Virus record (IMG/VR): IMGVR_UViG_3300021185_001174
Coordinates: 1 to 64,000 of that record
Source: a virus
Length of the DNA: 64,000 nt
Strand: one strand, 5' to 3'
The position numbers and the translations under genes were made by a program. How positions within the stretch are numbered: position 1 is the stretch's first letter; every line of letters starts with the position of its first letter. Below the pieces are notes generated by a model. It saw only the letters and a program-made list of their open reading frames with translations, was not told the origin of the DNA and made no database searches. Positions 19,773-27,637 of this stretch are shown in pieces.

Positions 19773-20404
19773 TGAATATAGATAAGTTAAAATCAACAAT
19801 AGGTAAACGTGGTGGTATTGCAAAGGCAAATAGATTTAAAGTTATGTTTACACCACCACAACAAAGTTTACTTAATATAGACCCAGGTGCAATTTTTACT
19901 AGTGTAATTTCAGGAGATGGCATTAATTTAAAAAGTCTTATTAATGACCCTCGCGATATTTCTATGTTATGTACATCAGCAAGTATTCCTGGCAGACAGT
20001 TTAGTACTGATGAAGTAACTATGGAAAGACAAACAGTAAAAATGGTTTATGGTTTTATTGATGAAGATATTACATTTACATTTTTACTTACAAACGATAT
20101 GTATATGAAGAAGATGTTTGATGATTGGTCATCTTCAATTATTGATGATGAAGCATATACATTAAATTATAAAAAGAATTATACCGCAGATGTTGTAATA
20201 CAACAATTAAATTTAGATGATAAAGTTGTATATGGCGCAAAGTTAGAGAATGCATATCCAATATCTATCTCTCCTATAGAATACTCTATGGACTCAGAAG
20301 AAATTGGAACATTTACTGTTACATTTGCATATGATAAATATAAACTAGAAGACGCAGTAGAGTCAGGATTGTCTGGTATTACTTCGGCACTAGAGATATT
20401 ATAA
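19772..20404 (+). CDS. Tail tube-fold protein, gp54/gp19-like
   Basis: A 210-residue protein of the contractile-tail tube fold: N-terminal KANRFKVMFTPPQQ strand, a middle TVKMVYGFIDEDITFTFLLT hairpin, and near the C-terminus the diagnostic AYPISISPIEYSMDSEEIGT followed by FTVTFAYDKYKL, equivalent to the end of T4 gp54 and gp19. Length is between gp19 (163) and gp54 (320). Next to gp26 and the tape measure, the role is probably baseplate-tube junction; a main tube gene would normally sit with the sheath gene outside this window. Confidence 0.7.
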   Translation: MNIDKLKSTIGKRGGIAKANRFKVMFTPPQQSLLNIDPGAIFTSVISGDGINLKSLINDPRDISMLCTSASIPGRQFSTDEVTMERQTVKMVYGFIDEDITFTFLLTNDMYMKKMFDDWSSSIIDDEAYTLNYKKNYTADVVIQQLNLDDKVVYGAKLENAYPISISPIEYSMDSEEIGTFTVTFAYDKYKLEDAVESGLSGITSALEIL

Positions 20405-20434
20405 CATAATTATATTATAGGAGAATAAAATATT

Positions 20435-21157
20435 ATGGCACTACCAATTGTAAATTCCTCACGTTATGAGGTAACAATACCAAGTATGAATGTGAAGGTT
20501 GAATATAGACCTTTCTTAGTAAAAGAAGAAAAGTTACTAATGGTTGCACTAGAATCTAAGGATGATGGTTTAATTGTTAGGTCATTAAAGGATGTTATAC
20601 GCTCATGTGTGTATGACGATATTGATGTAAATAATCTAACTACCTTTGATTTAGAATTCTTATTTTTAAAATTAAGAGCAAAGTCAGTGGGTGAAACAGT
20701 AGAGTTGAAGTTTCCGTGCGAAGGTGAAGAATGTAAACAAACAATACCAGTTAGTCTTAATTTAGAAGAGATTGAGCTACAAGGTATCGACCCAGATAGA
20801 ATAGTAATGGTAACAGATGAGGTGGGAGTTCAGTTTAACTACCCATCACTAGATGTGATAGAGAGTGTAAGTATTAAACCTGAATCTTCTCAAGAAGAAC
20901 AACTAAAGGCGACTCTAGGTTTAATTGCTTCGGCTATTGGAAATATATTTGATGCTGATAATGTATATCCAGCGTCAGATAGTAGTACTAAAGAATTAAC
21001 AGAATTTCTTGATGAACTTAATTCAAGTCAGTTTAAAAAGATTGCAGATTGGTTTAGTAATTTACCTTATCTTGCAAAAGATGTAGAATATAAGTGTAAT
21101 AAATGTGGACATGAACATAATATGGAGTTAAGAGGTCTCCAAAGTTTTTTTACATAG
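20435..21157 (+). CDS. 26: Baseplate hub assembly protein gp26
   Basis: A 240-residue protein of the T4 baseplate family (gp26): VKVEYRPFLVKEEKLLMVAL near residue 20 and FDLEFLFLKLRAKSVGETVE near residue 70 are the signature blocks. A treble-clef-like CNKCGHEH lies near the C-terminus, and an earlier C-x4-C (CEGEEC) lies near residue 96. An AGGAG site precedes the ATG at a normal distance. The last sense codons are TTT TTT ACA before TAG, and the run of seven T at 21145-21151 allows a -1 slip into an overlapping frame (21151-21348) that encodes a gp51-like tail. It precedes the tape-measure gene, where tail chaperones with frameshifts are usual. Confidence 0.85.
   Translation: MALPIVNSSRYEVTIPSMNVKVEYRPFLVKEEKLLMVALESKDDGLIVRSLKDVIRSCVYDDIDVNNLTTFDLEFLFLKLRAKSVGETVELKFPCEGEECKQTIPVSLNLEEIELQGIDPDRIVMVTDEVGVQFNYPSLDVIESVSIKPESSQEEQLKATLGLIASAIGNIFDADNVYPASDSSTKELTEFLDELNSSQFKKIADWFSNLPYLAKDVEYKCNKCGHEHNMELRGLQSFFT
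21145..21151 (+). promoter_or_regulatory. Probable -1 ribosomal frameshift site
   Basis: Seven T in the phase T TTT TTT: both codons can re-pair perfectly one base back. The gp26 frame stops two codons later (TAG at 21155); the -1 frame stays open to 21348. A Shine-Dalgarno-like AAGAGGT lies at 21130-21136, 8 bases before the run, a position that stimulates -1 shifts in the dnaX manner. A 6-bp stem (21167-21172 with 21181-21186) follows at a longer than ideal distance. Confidence 0.6.
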
Positions 21158-21348
21158 GCCTTTGTCATGATTCACTAGTAAATCATTATAAAACAAACTT
21201 TGCTATGATGCAACATCATAAATATAGTTTAACTGAATTAGAAAATATGATACCATGGGAAAGAGAAATATATTTGGCTTTACTAGAAAATCATATTAAA
21301 GAAGAAAATGATAGGATAAGGGCTCAAAATAGAAAAGGAGGAATGTAA
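21151..21348 (+). CDS. gp51-like extension of gp26 in the -1 frame
   Basis: From the slip site the -1 frame codes for 65 residues without interruption (YIGLCHDSLVNHY, then MIPWEREIYLALLENHI). The W-E-R-E-I-Y pattern is the short acidic-helical kind found at the end of tail chaperone extensions such as T4 gp51 and gpGT/DUF7936-type proteins. The first internal ATG (21205) has no ribosome-binding site, favouring a 304-residue gp26 fusion over independent translation. Initiation at 21205 would give 47 residues. The stop overlaps the next start as TAATG. Confidence 0.65.
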   Translation, partial: YIGLCHDSLVNHYKTNFAMMQHHKYSLTELENMIPWEREIYLALLENHIKEENDRIRAQNRKGGM

Positions 21349-21674
21349 TGGAAGAAGAATTAAAAAAGAGTGGACATCATCCAGCCGATGTTAATGGTGA
21401 TGGTTATGTTACTCCTGACGAACAGAAAATGTATTTAGAGTTTAAGAGAAAAGAACTTGAAGATGCAGATGCAATGAGAGATGCCCAAAGAAAGATGGCA
21501 TGGTTTGCTCTCGGTGGTATGTTACTATATCCATTTGCAGTTGTATTGGCAGTTCTTCTTGGATTAGATTCAGCAAGTAAAATTCTTGGAGATATGGCAG
21601 CGACATACTTCGTTGCAGTTGCAGGTATTGTAGCGGCATTCTTCGGGTCACAAGCATTTGGGAATAAGAAATAA
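21348..21674 (+). CDS. Small membrane protein with EF-hand-like loop
   Basis: A 108-residue protein. Residues 15-26 (DVNGDGYVTPDE) match a calcium-binding EF-hand loop (D-x-N-x-D-G-x-x-x-x-x-E). A charged helix follows, then two hydrophobic helices (about 50-70 and 80-102) able to cross a membrane. A GGAGG site stands before the ATG, which overlaps the preceding stop. The position between the tail chaperones and tape measure is conserved in marine T4-like phages in my recollection; function unknown. A virion-associated or injection-related membrane role is a guess. Confidence 0.75.
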   Translation: MEEELKKSGHHPADVNGDGYVTPDEQKMYLEFKRKELEDADAMRDAQRKMAWFALGGMLLYPFAVVLAVLLGLDSASKILGDMAATYFVAVAGIVAAFFGSQAFGNKK

Positions 21675-21676
21675 TC

Positions 21677-23434
21677 ATGGCCGATAATAAAAAATTAAGA
21701 GAAAAGAATAAAAAGGAAGCAGCTGCAATAAAGAAAAAGCAACAAGAGTACCAAAATGAAAGAAAAGGTAATATGGTACAAATTGCTGAAGCACATAAAT
21801 CTCTCTTAGAAAGGGCCAATAAAGCCATACAAGATGGTAATAAGGAACAAGGTAAAGGTTTAAAAGAAAGGGCTTCACATTTTGCAAAAGTTCTTAATGG
21901 TGATGGCCGTAAACTTAGTAATGATTATTTAAAAAATATACTAGAAGCTTCTGAACAACAAGACCTAGACTCAAAACAAAATTTAGATGCAGTCAGACAG
22001 GCAATCGAAAAACAAACACAAGAAGATATTAAGTCCACAAAAAGGGCGGAGGCTGTAGCAGCAGCGGCACCTCTTTCTGAAGGACTTGCAGGAATTTCTG
22101 AAAATATAGCAAGGGCCAATGCGGCCGAAGTGGCCAGAGAAAAACTTGGCCAGAATACTATGGGCAAAAGACTTGATAAACTAGGTAATGTATTTGGTAA
22201 AGCCGCAAGTGTGGCTGATGTAAAAAGAGCCAAGGAATTAAAAGAACAATATAAAAGAGTATCCGAAGCACTAGAAAATGCAAAGGCTGGTGGTAGTGAA
22301 GAAGAGATTGAATTAGCACAACAACAAGTAGATGCACTAGATGCAACAGTAGGTGACGAAGAGAGTAGAAGAGAACAAAGTAAAAAGGCTGACGAGGCCA
22401 ATAGCATACTTCATGGTATAAAAGGTTATAGTGAAGAAATGGCTAGTAAGTTTGGAGATTTAGCAAAGGGTGGTGGATTTATCGCTGGTCTTGCTGGTGT
22501 AGTTCTTGCTCTCTTTAGTCCAGAAACATTTATTAAAATAGTAAATACTGCAATTGAAAAGGTTATGGTAATAGTTGACTTTATTAAAGACCTTTTCGAA
22601 CTTGATTTTGCAAGTGCATTCGAAACTTTTAAAGAAAATCTTGGACTGTTCTCTCTTATTGCTGGAGGTATACTTATATACTTTGGCCCTGCATTAATAG
22701 GTGGTATAATTTCTGTAGTTAATGTAGTTAAGACTGTAGGACTCTTTATGAGAGTAACAATGTTTCCTGCAATAACTACTATGTTTACTTCAATGGCCAC
22801 AGCATTCAGTGGTATGTTAGCCGCAATGGCTCCATTCTTAGTTCCTATTCTTGTGGTTGTAGCCATCATAGGTGCAATAGTTGGTACTGTTATGTTACTT
22901 AGAAATAGTTTAGGCGAAGGCGCTACTATGATGGACGGACTATTATTAGGTTGGAGTTATATTAAAGATGGATTTGCAAGAGTTAAAAATATGTTCTTAA
23001 CTTTGGCAGAAAGTATTATAAGTGGTTTAGATTGGGTTAATCCTATATTAGAATTCTTTGGTAAAGCACCAATTGCGTTTAATGAGATTAAATTTGACAG
23101 AGCCGCTACTGATAATGCACAAAAATTTAGAGATGGCCAAGCCGAAAGAGTTGCCGCAAGAAAAAGAGAAGAGGCAGAAGCTAAATTAGATGCCGCCCGT
23201 CAATCCAAGGCGGCCCAAGATTCTGCTGCTCTAGAAGCTGGAAAGTTAGGTACAACTTCATCAGAGGCTGCATCCATAAGTTCATTCGAAGCCGCAATGG
23301 CTAAAGGAATGAGTATGAATACAGGTAGTCAGGTTGTTGGTGTTAATAAAACAGATATTAATAACTCTGTAGTTGTAGGTGTTGGTGGAACAACAGAAGG
23401 AAATAGAGCTCTTAGAAATTCTGATAGTATGTAA
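21677..23434 (+). CDS. 29: Tail tape-measure/hub protein, gp29-like
   Basis: A 585-residue protein, almost exactly the length of T4 gp29 (590). Residues 1-260 are Lys/Glu/Ala-rich coiled coil; 265-415 contain three or four hydrophobic segments (GGGFIAGLAGVVLALF, LFSLIAGGILIYFGPALIGG, VPILVVVAIIGAIVGTVML) typical of tape measures that enter the membrane on injection; 490-540 is another Ala/Arg/Glu helix, with a Ser/Gly-rich tail. It follows the gp26/gp51 chaperone pair, as tape measures do in other tailed phages. It ends 9 bases before the gp32 terminator, from the opposite side. Confidence 0.8.
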   Translation: MADNKKLREKNKKEAAAIKKKQQEYQNERKGNMVQIAEAHKSLLERANKAIQDGNKEQGKGLKERASHFAKVLNGDGRKLSNDYLKNILEASEQQDLDSKQNLDAVRQAIEKQTQEDIKSTKRAEAVAAAAPLSEGLAGISENIARANAAEVAREKLGQNTMGKRLDKLGNVFGKAASVADVKRAKELKEQYKRVSEALENAKAGGSEEEIELAQQQVDALDATVGDEESRREQSKKADEANSILHGIKGYSEEMASKFGDLAKGGGFIAGLAGVVLALFSPETFIKIVNTAIEKVMVIVDFIKDLFELDFASAFETFKENLGLFSLIAGGILIYFGPALIGGIISVVNVVKTVGLFMRVTMFPAITTMFTSMATAFSGMLAAMAPFLVPILVVVAIIGAIVGTVMLLRNSLGEGATMMDGLLLGWSYIKDGFARVKNMFLTLAESIISGLDWVNPILEFFGKAPIAFNEIKFDRAATDNAQKFRDGQAERVAARKREEAEAKLDAARQSKAAQDSAALEAGKLGTTSSEAASISSFEAAMAKGMSMNTGSQVVGVNKTDINNSVVVGVGGTTEGNRALRNSDSM

Positions 23435-23435
23435 T

Positions 23436-23460
23436 AAAAAAAGGGACCCCGAAGGGTCCC
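23436..23460 (-). terminator. Intrinsic terminator of gp32
   Basis: Minus strand: a 7-bp stem GGGACCC / GGGTCCC closed by a TTCG loop (cUUCGg type, very stable), followed by seven T. It lies 27 bases past the gp32 stop and separates it from the converging plus-strand tail block. For the plus strand no T-run follows the hairpin, so it is a one-way terminator. Confidence 0.92.
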
Positions 23461-23486
23461 AAAGTTCCATTTATAATTATTAATTA

Positions 23487-24389
23487 TTAGGAATCATTTG
23501 CAAGTTTTGCAAAGTATGATAGTGTATCATCATCACCACTAGAAGAACTTTCTACAGCAGGAGCCGCTTCCGCAGTCTGCATAGTTGGTGCTTCCATGAC
23601 ATCTGATACTACTGGTTCTGGCGCTGATACGTGTCCAGCATCCACCCCTAGTACTCTATTCAACTTAGTCTTTAATTCATCATAAGACTTATAGTTTTCA
23701 GGTTTAAGGAAGTCTTGAAGAGCATATAGTTTCCCATAAACATCTTCTAGCCTATTCTCATCACCTTCATGTAGAGCAGTTGGTTTAGAAAACTCTGACT
23801 TATCATAGTTTACCCAGCCTTCTACTTTACGGATTTTAATTTTAAAGTCCGCACCTTCCCAGAAATCATAAGGATTGCATGGTGTTTCATCTTCAAAAGC
23901 AGGTTGCATAGCTTCCATAATCTTATCAAAGATTTTCTTACCAAACTTATAAAGGAATACTTTACCTTCATTCTCTGGATTACTAGGGTCAGAAACAACT
24001 AGTACATTACTTACATAATGAAGTCTACGTTTCCTATCTCTAGCAATAGTTTTATCTTCATCTCTACCAGAGTTCCATAGAACCGAGTTCATTTCTGATA
24101 CTGGGTCTGGTTGTCCAATAGAAGTTAAAGAATTTTCGATATACCATAAACCATTTGGGCCTTTAAAGCCATGGTCCCAGTATCTCACCCATGGAAGGTC
24201 TTCACCTTCTGTACAAGGTAAAAATCTAATTACGGCATAACCGTTACCAGCTTTATCTCTTGTGGGTTTCCAGAATCTATCATCCCCGTAGGAATTGGAT
24301 TCTTTCTTAGTGGTTGAAACTGCTTCTGCAGCCTTTACGAGTTTATCAATAGATGAGCCTCGTGAGCTCTTTAAGTTAGCAAATGACAT
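23487..24389 (-). CDS. 32: Single-stranded DNA-binding protein gp32
   Basis: A 300-residue protein matching T4 gp32 (301): basic N-terminal LAST-type helix, core block AGNGYAVIRFLPCTEGEDLP then WDHGFKGPNGLWYIEN, LYKFGKKIFDKIMEAM, NPYDFWEGADFKIKI, and an acidic C-terminal tail (SSSSGDDDTLSYFAKLAND) for partner binding. It coats replication and recombination intermediates. The zinc-knuckle cysteines of T4 gp32 are missing: the segment after WYIEN reads SLTSIGQPDPVSEMN. Expression is from an early-type promoter inside the 3' end of gp59, with its own terminator. Confidence 0.95.
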   Translation of the reverse strand: MSFANLKSSRGSSIDKLVKAAEAVSTTKKESNSYGDDRFWKPTRDKAGNGYAVIRFLPCTEGEDLPWVRYWDHGFKGPNGLWYIENSLTSIGQPDPVSEMNSVLWNSGRDEDKTIARDRKRRLHYVSNVLVVSDPSNPENEGKVFLYKFGKKIFDKIMEAMQPAFEDETPCNPYDFWEGADFKIKIRKVEGWVNYDKSEFSKPTALHEGDENRLEDVYGKLYALQDFLKPENYKSYDELKTKLNRVLGVDAGHVSAPEPVVSDVMEAPTMQTAEAAPAVESSSSGDDDTLSYFAKLANDS

Positions 24390-24453
24390 ATTTATTTCTC
24401 CGTATATTGCATTGTATTACTGAATTATCCACTTTGTACATAATATAAGTTAT

Positions 24454-24482
24454 ATTATACTACACTTTCATGCAGTTGTAAA
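24454..24482 (-). promoter_or_regulatory. Early promoter of gp32
   Basis: Minus strand TTTACA at 24477-24482, 17-base spacer ending GTGTAG, TATAAT at 24454-24459. The -35 lies inside the last codons of gp59. Confidence 0.8.
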
Positions 24483-25067
24483 CCCTTTTCTTAATAAATT
24501 TTTACATTTATTTCCATCAAAGTTTACGAATGGGGTATACTTCTTGATTCTCCTTTTAAGGTCAGGCCACATAATCGTGTCACTAATCTTATTGGATTCT
24601 CTTTCAACAAACCCCAACATTGAATCCAAGATACAAACAGTCTCTAAACTAATCTCTTCTTGCATCAATAGTTCTATAATAAGAGGTATCTGTCCTTCTT
24701 TAGATTGAAACAACCCATCAAAACCAACCTCGTTTACATCACTTAGTTTATTTATATCGATTGAAAACACTCTATGGATACTTTCTCTTATTCTTTTATA
24801 GTTATTATAGTTATCTTCACCTTCATGGTTCATCATATCACCAACGTAAGATACTCCTTGTTTGAAATTAGATACATAATACCCAATAACATCCTTCTCG
24901 TAATTCTTACCAATCTTAGCAAAGAAATACTTATCTCTCCTTTTCAGAAAAGAGTTTGAGGTTACATTTGATTTATAGTTATACTTAATCGCATCATAAC
25001 TATCAGTTTCAAAATGTAACTTCAAAGCATTGTAAATCTTGTAAGAGTCAAATGGGTCCATTCTCAA
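24468..25067 (-). CDS. 59: DNA helicase loader gp59
   Basis: A 199-residue protein aligned with T4 gp59 (217): N-terminal DPFDSYKIYNALKLHF, then SYDAIKYNYKSNVTSNSFLK and RRDKYFFAKIGKNY, matching T4 YDVIKYNW...YQKRRDKYFFQKL. gp59 loads the gp41 helicase on gp32-coated forks. It starts with an ATGA overlap on the DsbA gene and is followed by gp32, the T4 order. Confidence 0.9.
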   Translation of the reverse strand: MRMDPFDSYKIYNALKLHFETDSYDAIKYNYKSNVTSNSFLKRRDKYFFAKIGKNYEKDVIGYYVSNFKQGVSYVGDMMNHEGEDNYNNYKRIRESIHRVFSIDINKLSDVNEVGFDGLFQSKEGQIPLIIELLMQEEISLETVCILDSMLGFVERESNKISDTIMWPDLKRRIKKYTPFVNFDGNKCKNLLRKGFTTA

Positions 25068-25324
25068 ACCATTACGCCTTCATATAGGGCTTCTAAATCT
25101 TCTACATCACCCACGACTTGGCTTAAATTTTGTTTATGATAGATAGTCGCCATCTTTCTTAGATGCTTCTTATCAATCTCTACATCTTCTACGCAAGAGT
25201 TTACTGCCTCTTTAATAAAAGTTCTTTGTGCGTCCATCATAGTCATTGCATTTGAAATCTCTTCAATACAACCTTTGATTCTTTTCTTATCTTCATCTGA
25301 AGATGGGATTATTACATTACTCAT
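25064..25324 (-). CDS. dsbA: Late-transcription dsDNA-binding protein, DsbA-like
   Basis: An 86-residue protein; the C-terminal half LRKMATIYHKQNLSQVV then VEDLEALYEGVM matches the end of T4 DsbA (LLALYHKDNRD...VVELYDTVF). T4 DsbA (89 residues) binds near late promoters and aids late transcription. It lies between gp33 and gp59 as in the T4 gene 33-dsbA-59-32 neighbourhood (T4 has rnh there too; here rnh is at 45 kb). Confidence 0.75.
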   Translation of the reverse strand: MSNVIIPSSDEDKKRIKGCIEEISNAMTMMDAQRTFIKEAVNSCVEDVEIDKKHLRKMATIYHKQNLSQVVGDVEDLEALYEGVMV

Positions 25325-25338
25325 TTACTGCTCCTATA

Positions 25339-25596
25339 TTATATTGGTAATTTATTGGTTTTACTTGCACCTCGGATAAGATTTAAAGTATTAGCTTCGT
25401 GTTCTATCTTATCTCTTAGTGAATCGGTTAATAACTTTTTAAGACTTTGGTATTGCATACCTCGTTCTTCTATAATCATAACTGCCGCATCTATGTAACT
25501 AACATCTGGTTTGTCGGCAACTAAATTTTCTACGGCCAATGAAAATCTTTTCTTAGTCATAATCTTGTGTTGAAATATTTTTTTCTCTTCTGTCAT
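25339..25596 (-). CDS. 33: Late-transcription coactivator gp33
   Basis: An 85-residue protein resembling T4 gp33 (112): FSLAVENLVADKPDVSYIDA, then an AAVMIIEERGM helix and a closing RDKIEHEANTLNLI...KTNKL segment (T4: EKIQSEAIDENLL...KTNTL). gp33 bridges RNA polymerase flap and the sliding clamp at TATAAATA promoters, and such promoters are plentiful here. Start taken at the ATG at 25596, which overlaps the upstream stop as ATGA with AAGGA before it; a longer TTG start at 25617 is less likely. Confidence 0.78.
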   Translation of the reverse strand: MTEEKKIFQHKIMTKKRFSLAVENLVADKPDVSYIDAAVMIIEERGMQYQSLKKLLTDSLRDKIEHEANTLNLIRGASKTNKLPI

Positions 25597-26777
25597 AATG
25601 TCCTTAGTAAAATACAATCTGAGTTAATCCTGCCGTTAGGAGAATTAACCTTAGTTGTAATCTGGTCTTTCCAAACTTGTTTAGCAATTTGTTTGGAAGT
25701 CTTAGTTAATATTAAAGGTAGTATCACATCTGGTTTTCTCAACTTAGTACACTTAGATAATTTCTCATCAAAGTTTTTAATTGTGGTACCGCCCACTTCA
25801 AACCCTTTAGTTGAATTAGTAACATATTCATATAGGTTACGGTTTTTAGTATTAAACACCCAGAGGGTTTCTTGGCCGGGGATTTGAATAGGATTAATAG
25901 AAGATAGTTTGTATTCCATATCTTCTAATTTAAATTTTAAGTTCTTTATTTGAGCATCAGAAGCCTTTGGTTTCCTAGCCCTTGGTGTCTTAGATGCCTT
26001 GAATGATATCTGAAGTTTATCCAAGTCCGAATAAACACCATCCATCTGTTTCATCATCTTCTTTTTATTGGCTGTAGATATATGACTATAACCTTCTACT
26101 GCCTGTTCACATCTTTTATGTAACGCATCACCAACTTCTTGATAGTATTGGTCAATTATTTTCTTAAAGGGAGCAATGGCATTACCCTTAAGATTATTTT
26201 TCTTAAAGAGTGCGAATACATCTATTGAAGCCTTGAAGTTATTATCTAGCCAACCTTCAACAATTGTATCATCCCATTCAGTATAGATAGTATCCATCAT
26301 TTTCCTGCGAGTTCTTTCTGCAATGGATATTACTTTAGGTGCATCTTTTTTCTTTTCTTCTAGTACTTCTTCTACTAGTTTTGCGGCCTCTAACTTTTCT
26401 CTTGCAGACTTAGTAAAGCCTTTTATCTCTTCTTCTGTGTATTCATAGCCACGATAGAATAACCTTGCTGACTTACCGAGAGGGAAAGTTATTAGATGGT
26501 CTTTTAACTTCTTAAAAGTCTTTGCTTCTTCTTTAGTAAGACCACATACTTCTTCTACAAAATCAATTACATAAGGTACATAATCTTTTGTTTTATAAAA
26601 GTAGTTATACCAATGGGCACCTTTTGTCCAAAGTCTTAGTCGGACTTTATCTTCTACTTTGCCGGGTGTTGTTTCACCTGGATTATATACTGGTTCTGCA
26701 CCTAGGTGTTGGTCTTCAATACTAACCCTATTCCTGCGACCTTTCTTTCTTATTGATTCTAATCTTTTACTTACCAT
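25593..26777 (-). CDS. Conserved protein of unknown function upstream of gp33
   Basis: A 394-residue, Lys-rich, largely helical protein. The N-terminus is basic (SKRLESIRKKGRRNR); residues 45-130 are a compact domain (RLRLWTKGAHWYNYFYKTKD) and the C-terminus ends in SPNGRINSDCILLRTL. No nuclease or ATPase motif is seen. It is the first gene after early promoter 26807-26835 and overlaps gp33 by ATGA, suggesting shared early/middle expression with the late-transcription factors. Function unknown. Confidence 0.8.
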   Translation of the reverse strand: MVSKRLESIRKKGRRNRVSIEDQHLGAEPVYNPGETTPGKVEDKVRLRLWTKGAHWYNYFYKTKDYVPYVIDFVEEVCGLTKEEAKTFKKLKDHLITFPLGKSARLFYRGYEYTEEEIKGFTKSAREKLEAAKLVEEVLEEKKKDAPKVISIAERTRRKMMDTIYTEWDDTIVEGWLDNNFKASIDVFALFKKNNLKGNAIAPFKKIIDQYYQEVGDALHKRCEQAVEGYSHISTANKKKMMKQMDGVYSDLDKLQISFKASKTPRARKPKASDAQIKNLKFKLEDMEYKLSSINPIQIPGQETLWVFNTKNRNLYEYVTNSTKGFEVGGTTIKNFDEKLSKCTKLRKPDVILPLILTKTSKQIAKQVWKDQITTKVNSPNGRINSDCILLRTL

Positions 26778-26806
26778 AATTTTAAATACTCCTAATTAAT
26801 AATACT

Positions 26807-26835
26807 ATTATACTACACTTTGTGTATAATGTAAA
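26807..26835 (-). promoter_or_regulatory. Early promoter of the gp33-gp59 operon
   Basis: Minus strand TTTACA at 26830-26835, 17-base spacer, TATAAT at 26807-26812. The -35 directly abuts the terminator stem of the upstream gene. Confidence 0.8.
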
Positions 26836-26885
26836 GGGGCCAGAGATATAAATTGTAAATTAAAAGGAGTAATATCTCTGACCCC
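26836..26885 (-). terminator. Long-stem hairpin, likely terminator
   Basis: Minus strand: a 13-bp stem GGGGTCAGAGATA / TATCTCTGGCCCC with one G-U pair, a 24-base AT-rich loop, then TTTACATTA. The hairpin starts 7 bases after the stop of the 76-residue gene. Its weak T-tract is the -35 hexamer of the next promoter. Confidence 0.65.
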
Positions 26886-26892
26886 GTGACTG

Positions 26893-27123
26893 CTACTCAA
26901 CAAGTAACTGTTGATAATTCTTTATTCCTTGAACATAGTTCTCTGCCGCATCTTCTGCGAAGTATTCGTTGTGACCTTTAAACCATTCAATGCCTAGTAG
27001 ATTATTATCTACATACATTTTGATTCCAAAATTACGAGGGTCTCCGACAGTTCTTAGAACTTCTGCTTTACGATTTGAATACTCACCTTGGCCGGCGTAT
27101 TCGCTTAATAACATATACTTCAT
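26893..27123 (-). CDS. Small hypothetical early protein
   Basis: A 76-residue protein starting MKYMLLSEYAGQGEYSN, with the start at the ATG at 27123 that overlaps the upstream stop as TAATG (longer frame starts with a non-ATG codon). Mixed alpha/beta, acidic at the C-terminus. It ends 7 bases before a strong hairpin. Function unknown. Confidence 0.65.
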   Translation of the reverse strand: MKYMLLSEYAGQGEYSNRKAEVLRTVGDPRNFGIKMYVDNNLLGIEWFKGHNEYFAEDAAENYVQGIKNYQQLLVE

Positions 27124-27326
27124 TATTTTTCTCCGTATGTTTCTTCCCATTCAACTCTAGCAATTTCCATTATCTGCTCGTTGTTTAGGTCTGGGTATTT
27201 AACCTTAAGTGATTTGATTAAATAGTGTCTTCGGTCAGCATCTCTAACGAGTAGAAATGCACCTGAACATAAATAAACAAAAACTACTAGGCCAACTAAA
27301 CTAAAAATTACATTTAAAATATCCAT
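27123..27326 (-). CDS. Small single-pass membrane protein
   Basis: A 67-residue protein with one N-terminal membrane helix (residues 4-26, VIFSLVGLVVFVYLCSGAFL) and a charged cytoplasmic tail of about 38 residues. Tight spacing (2 bases after the upstream gene, TAATG with the next). Early expression with its neighbours is likely. Function unknown; phage early membrane peptides often alter host envelope functions. Confidence 0.65.
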   Translation of the reverse strand: MDILNVIFSLVGLVVFVYLCSGAFLLVRDADRRHYLIKSLKVKYPDLNNEQIMEIARVEWEETYGEK

Positions 27327-27328
27327 AA

Positions 27329-27637
27329 TTACTTTCCTATGTGTTTCACGTCTTCGCGTGGTATTACTTGATATGCCCCTTTATTATATGCCGGGGCGAT
27401 TGTGAAGTTTTTACTTTCTTCTTTCTTCCAACTATTATCTTCAGGTATTACTGGTGGAGATAATGGTGCGGATGGGTAATTTGGTGTTTCTCTAGCATAA
27501 GTTTTATTCTGAGCTGGAGTCGACCAATTAAAATCTTTCATAGTCTTTGACTTACTAGCTGACATTGATTTAGTCTTACGCTTCTTTCCCGATGGTCCAT
27601 ATTTTAATGAACCTGCATAGAAATTAGTAACACCCAT
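27329..27637 (-). CDS. Basic hypothetical protein
   Basis: A 102-residue protein with a Lys/Ser-rich N-terminal half (GPSGKKRKTKSMSASKSKT) and a Pro-rich centre, probably disordered. It starts as TAATG on the stop of the 49-residue gene upstream. The charge suggests nucleic-acid contact; nothing more can be said. Confidence 0.65.
   Translation of the reverse strand: MGVTNFYAGSLKYGPSGKKRKTKSMSASKSKTMKDFNWSTPAQNKTYARETPNYPSAPLSPPVIPEDNSWKKEESKNFTIAPAYNKGAYQVIPREDVKHIGK

Noticed and set aside
21925-22407. 160-residue minus-strand open frame opposite the tape-measure gene
   Set aside because: Ser/Cys/Leu-rich shadow of Ala/Glu codons; the plus-strand coiled coil is clearly the real product.
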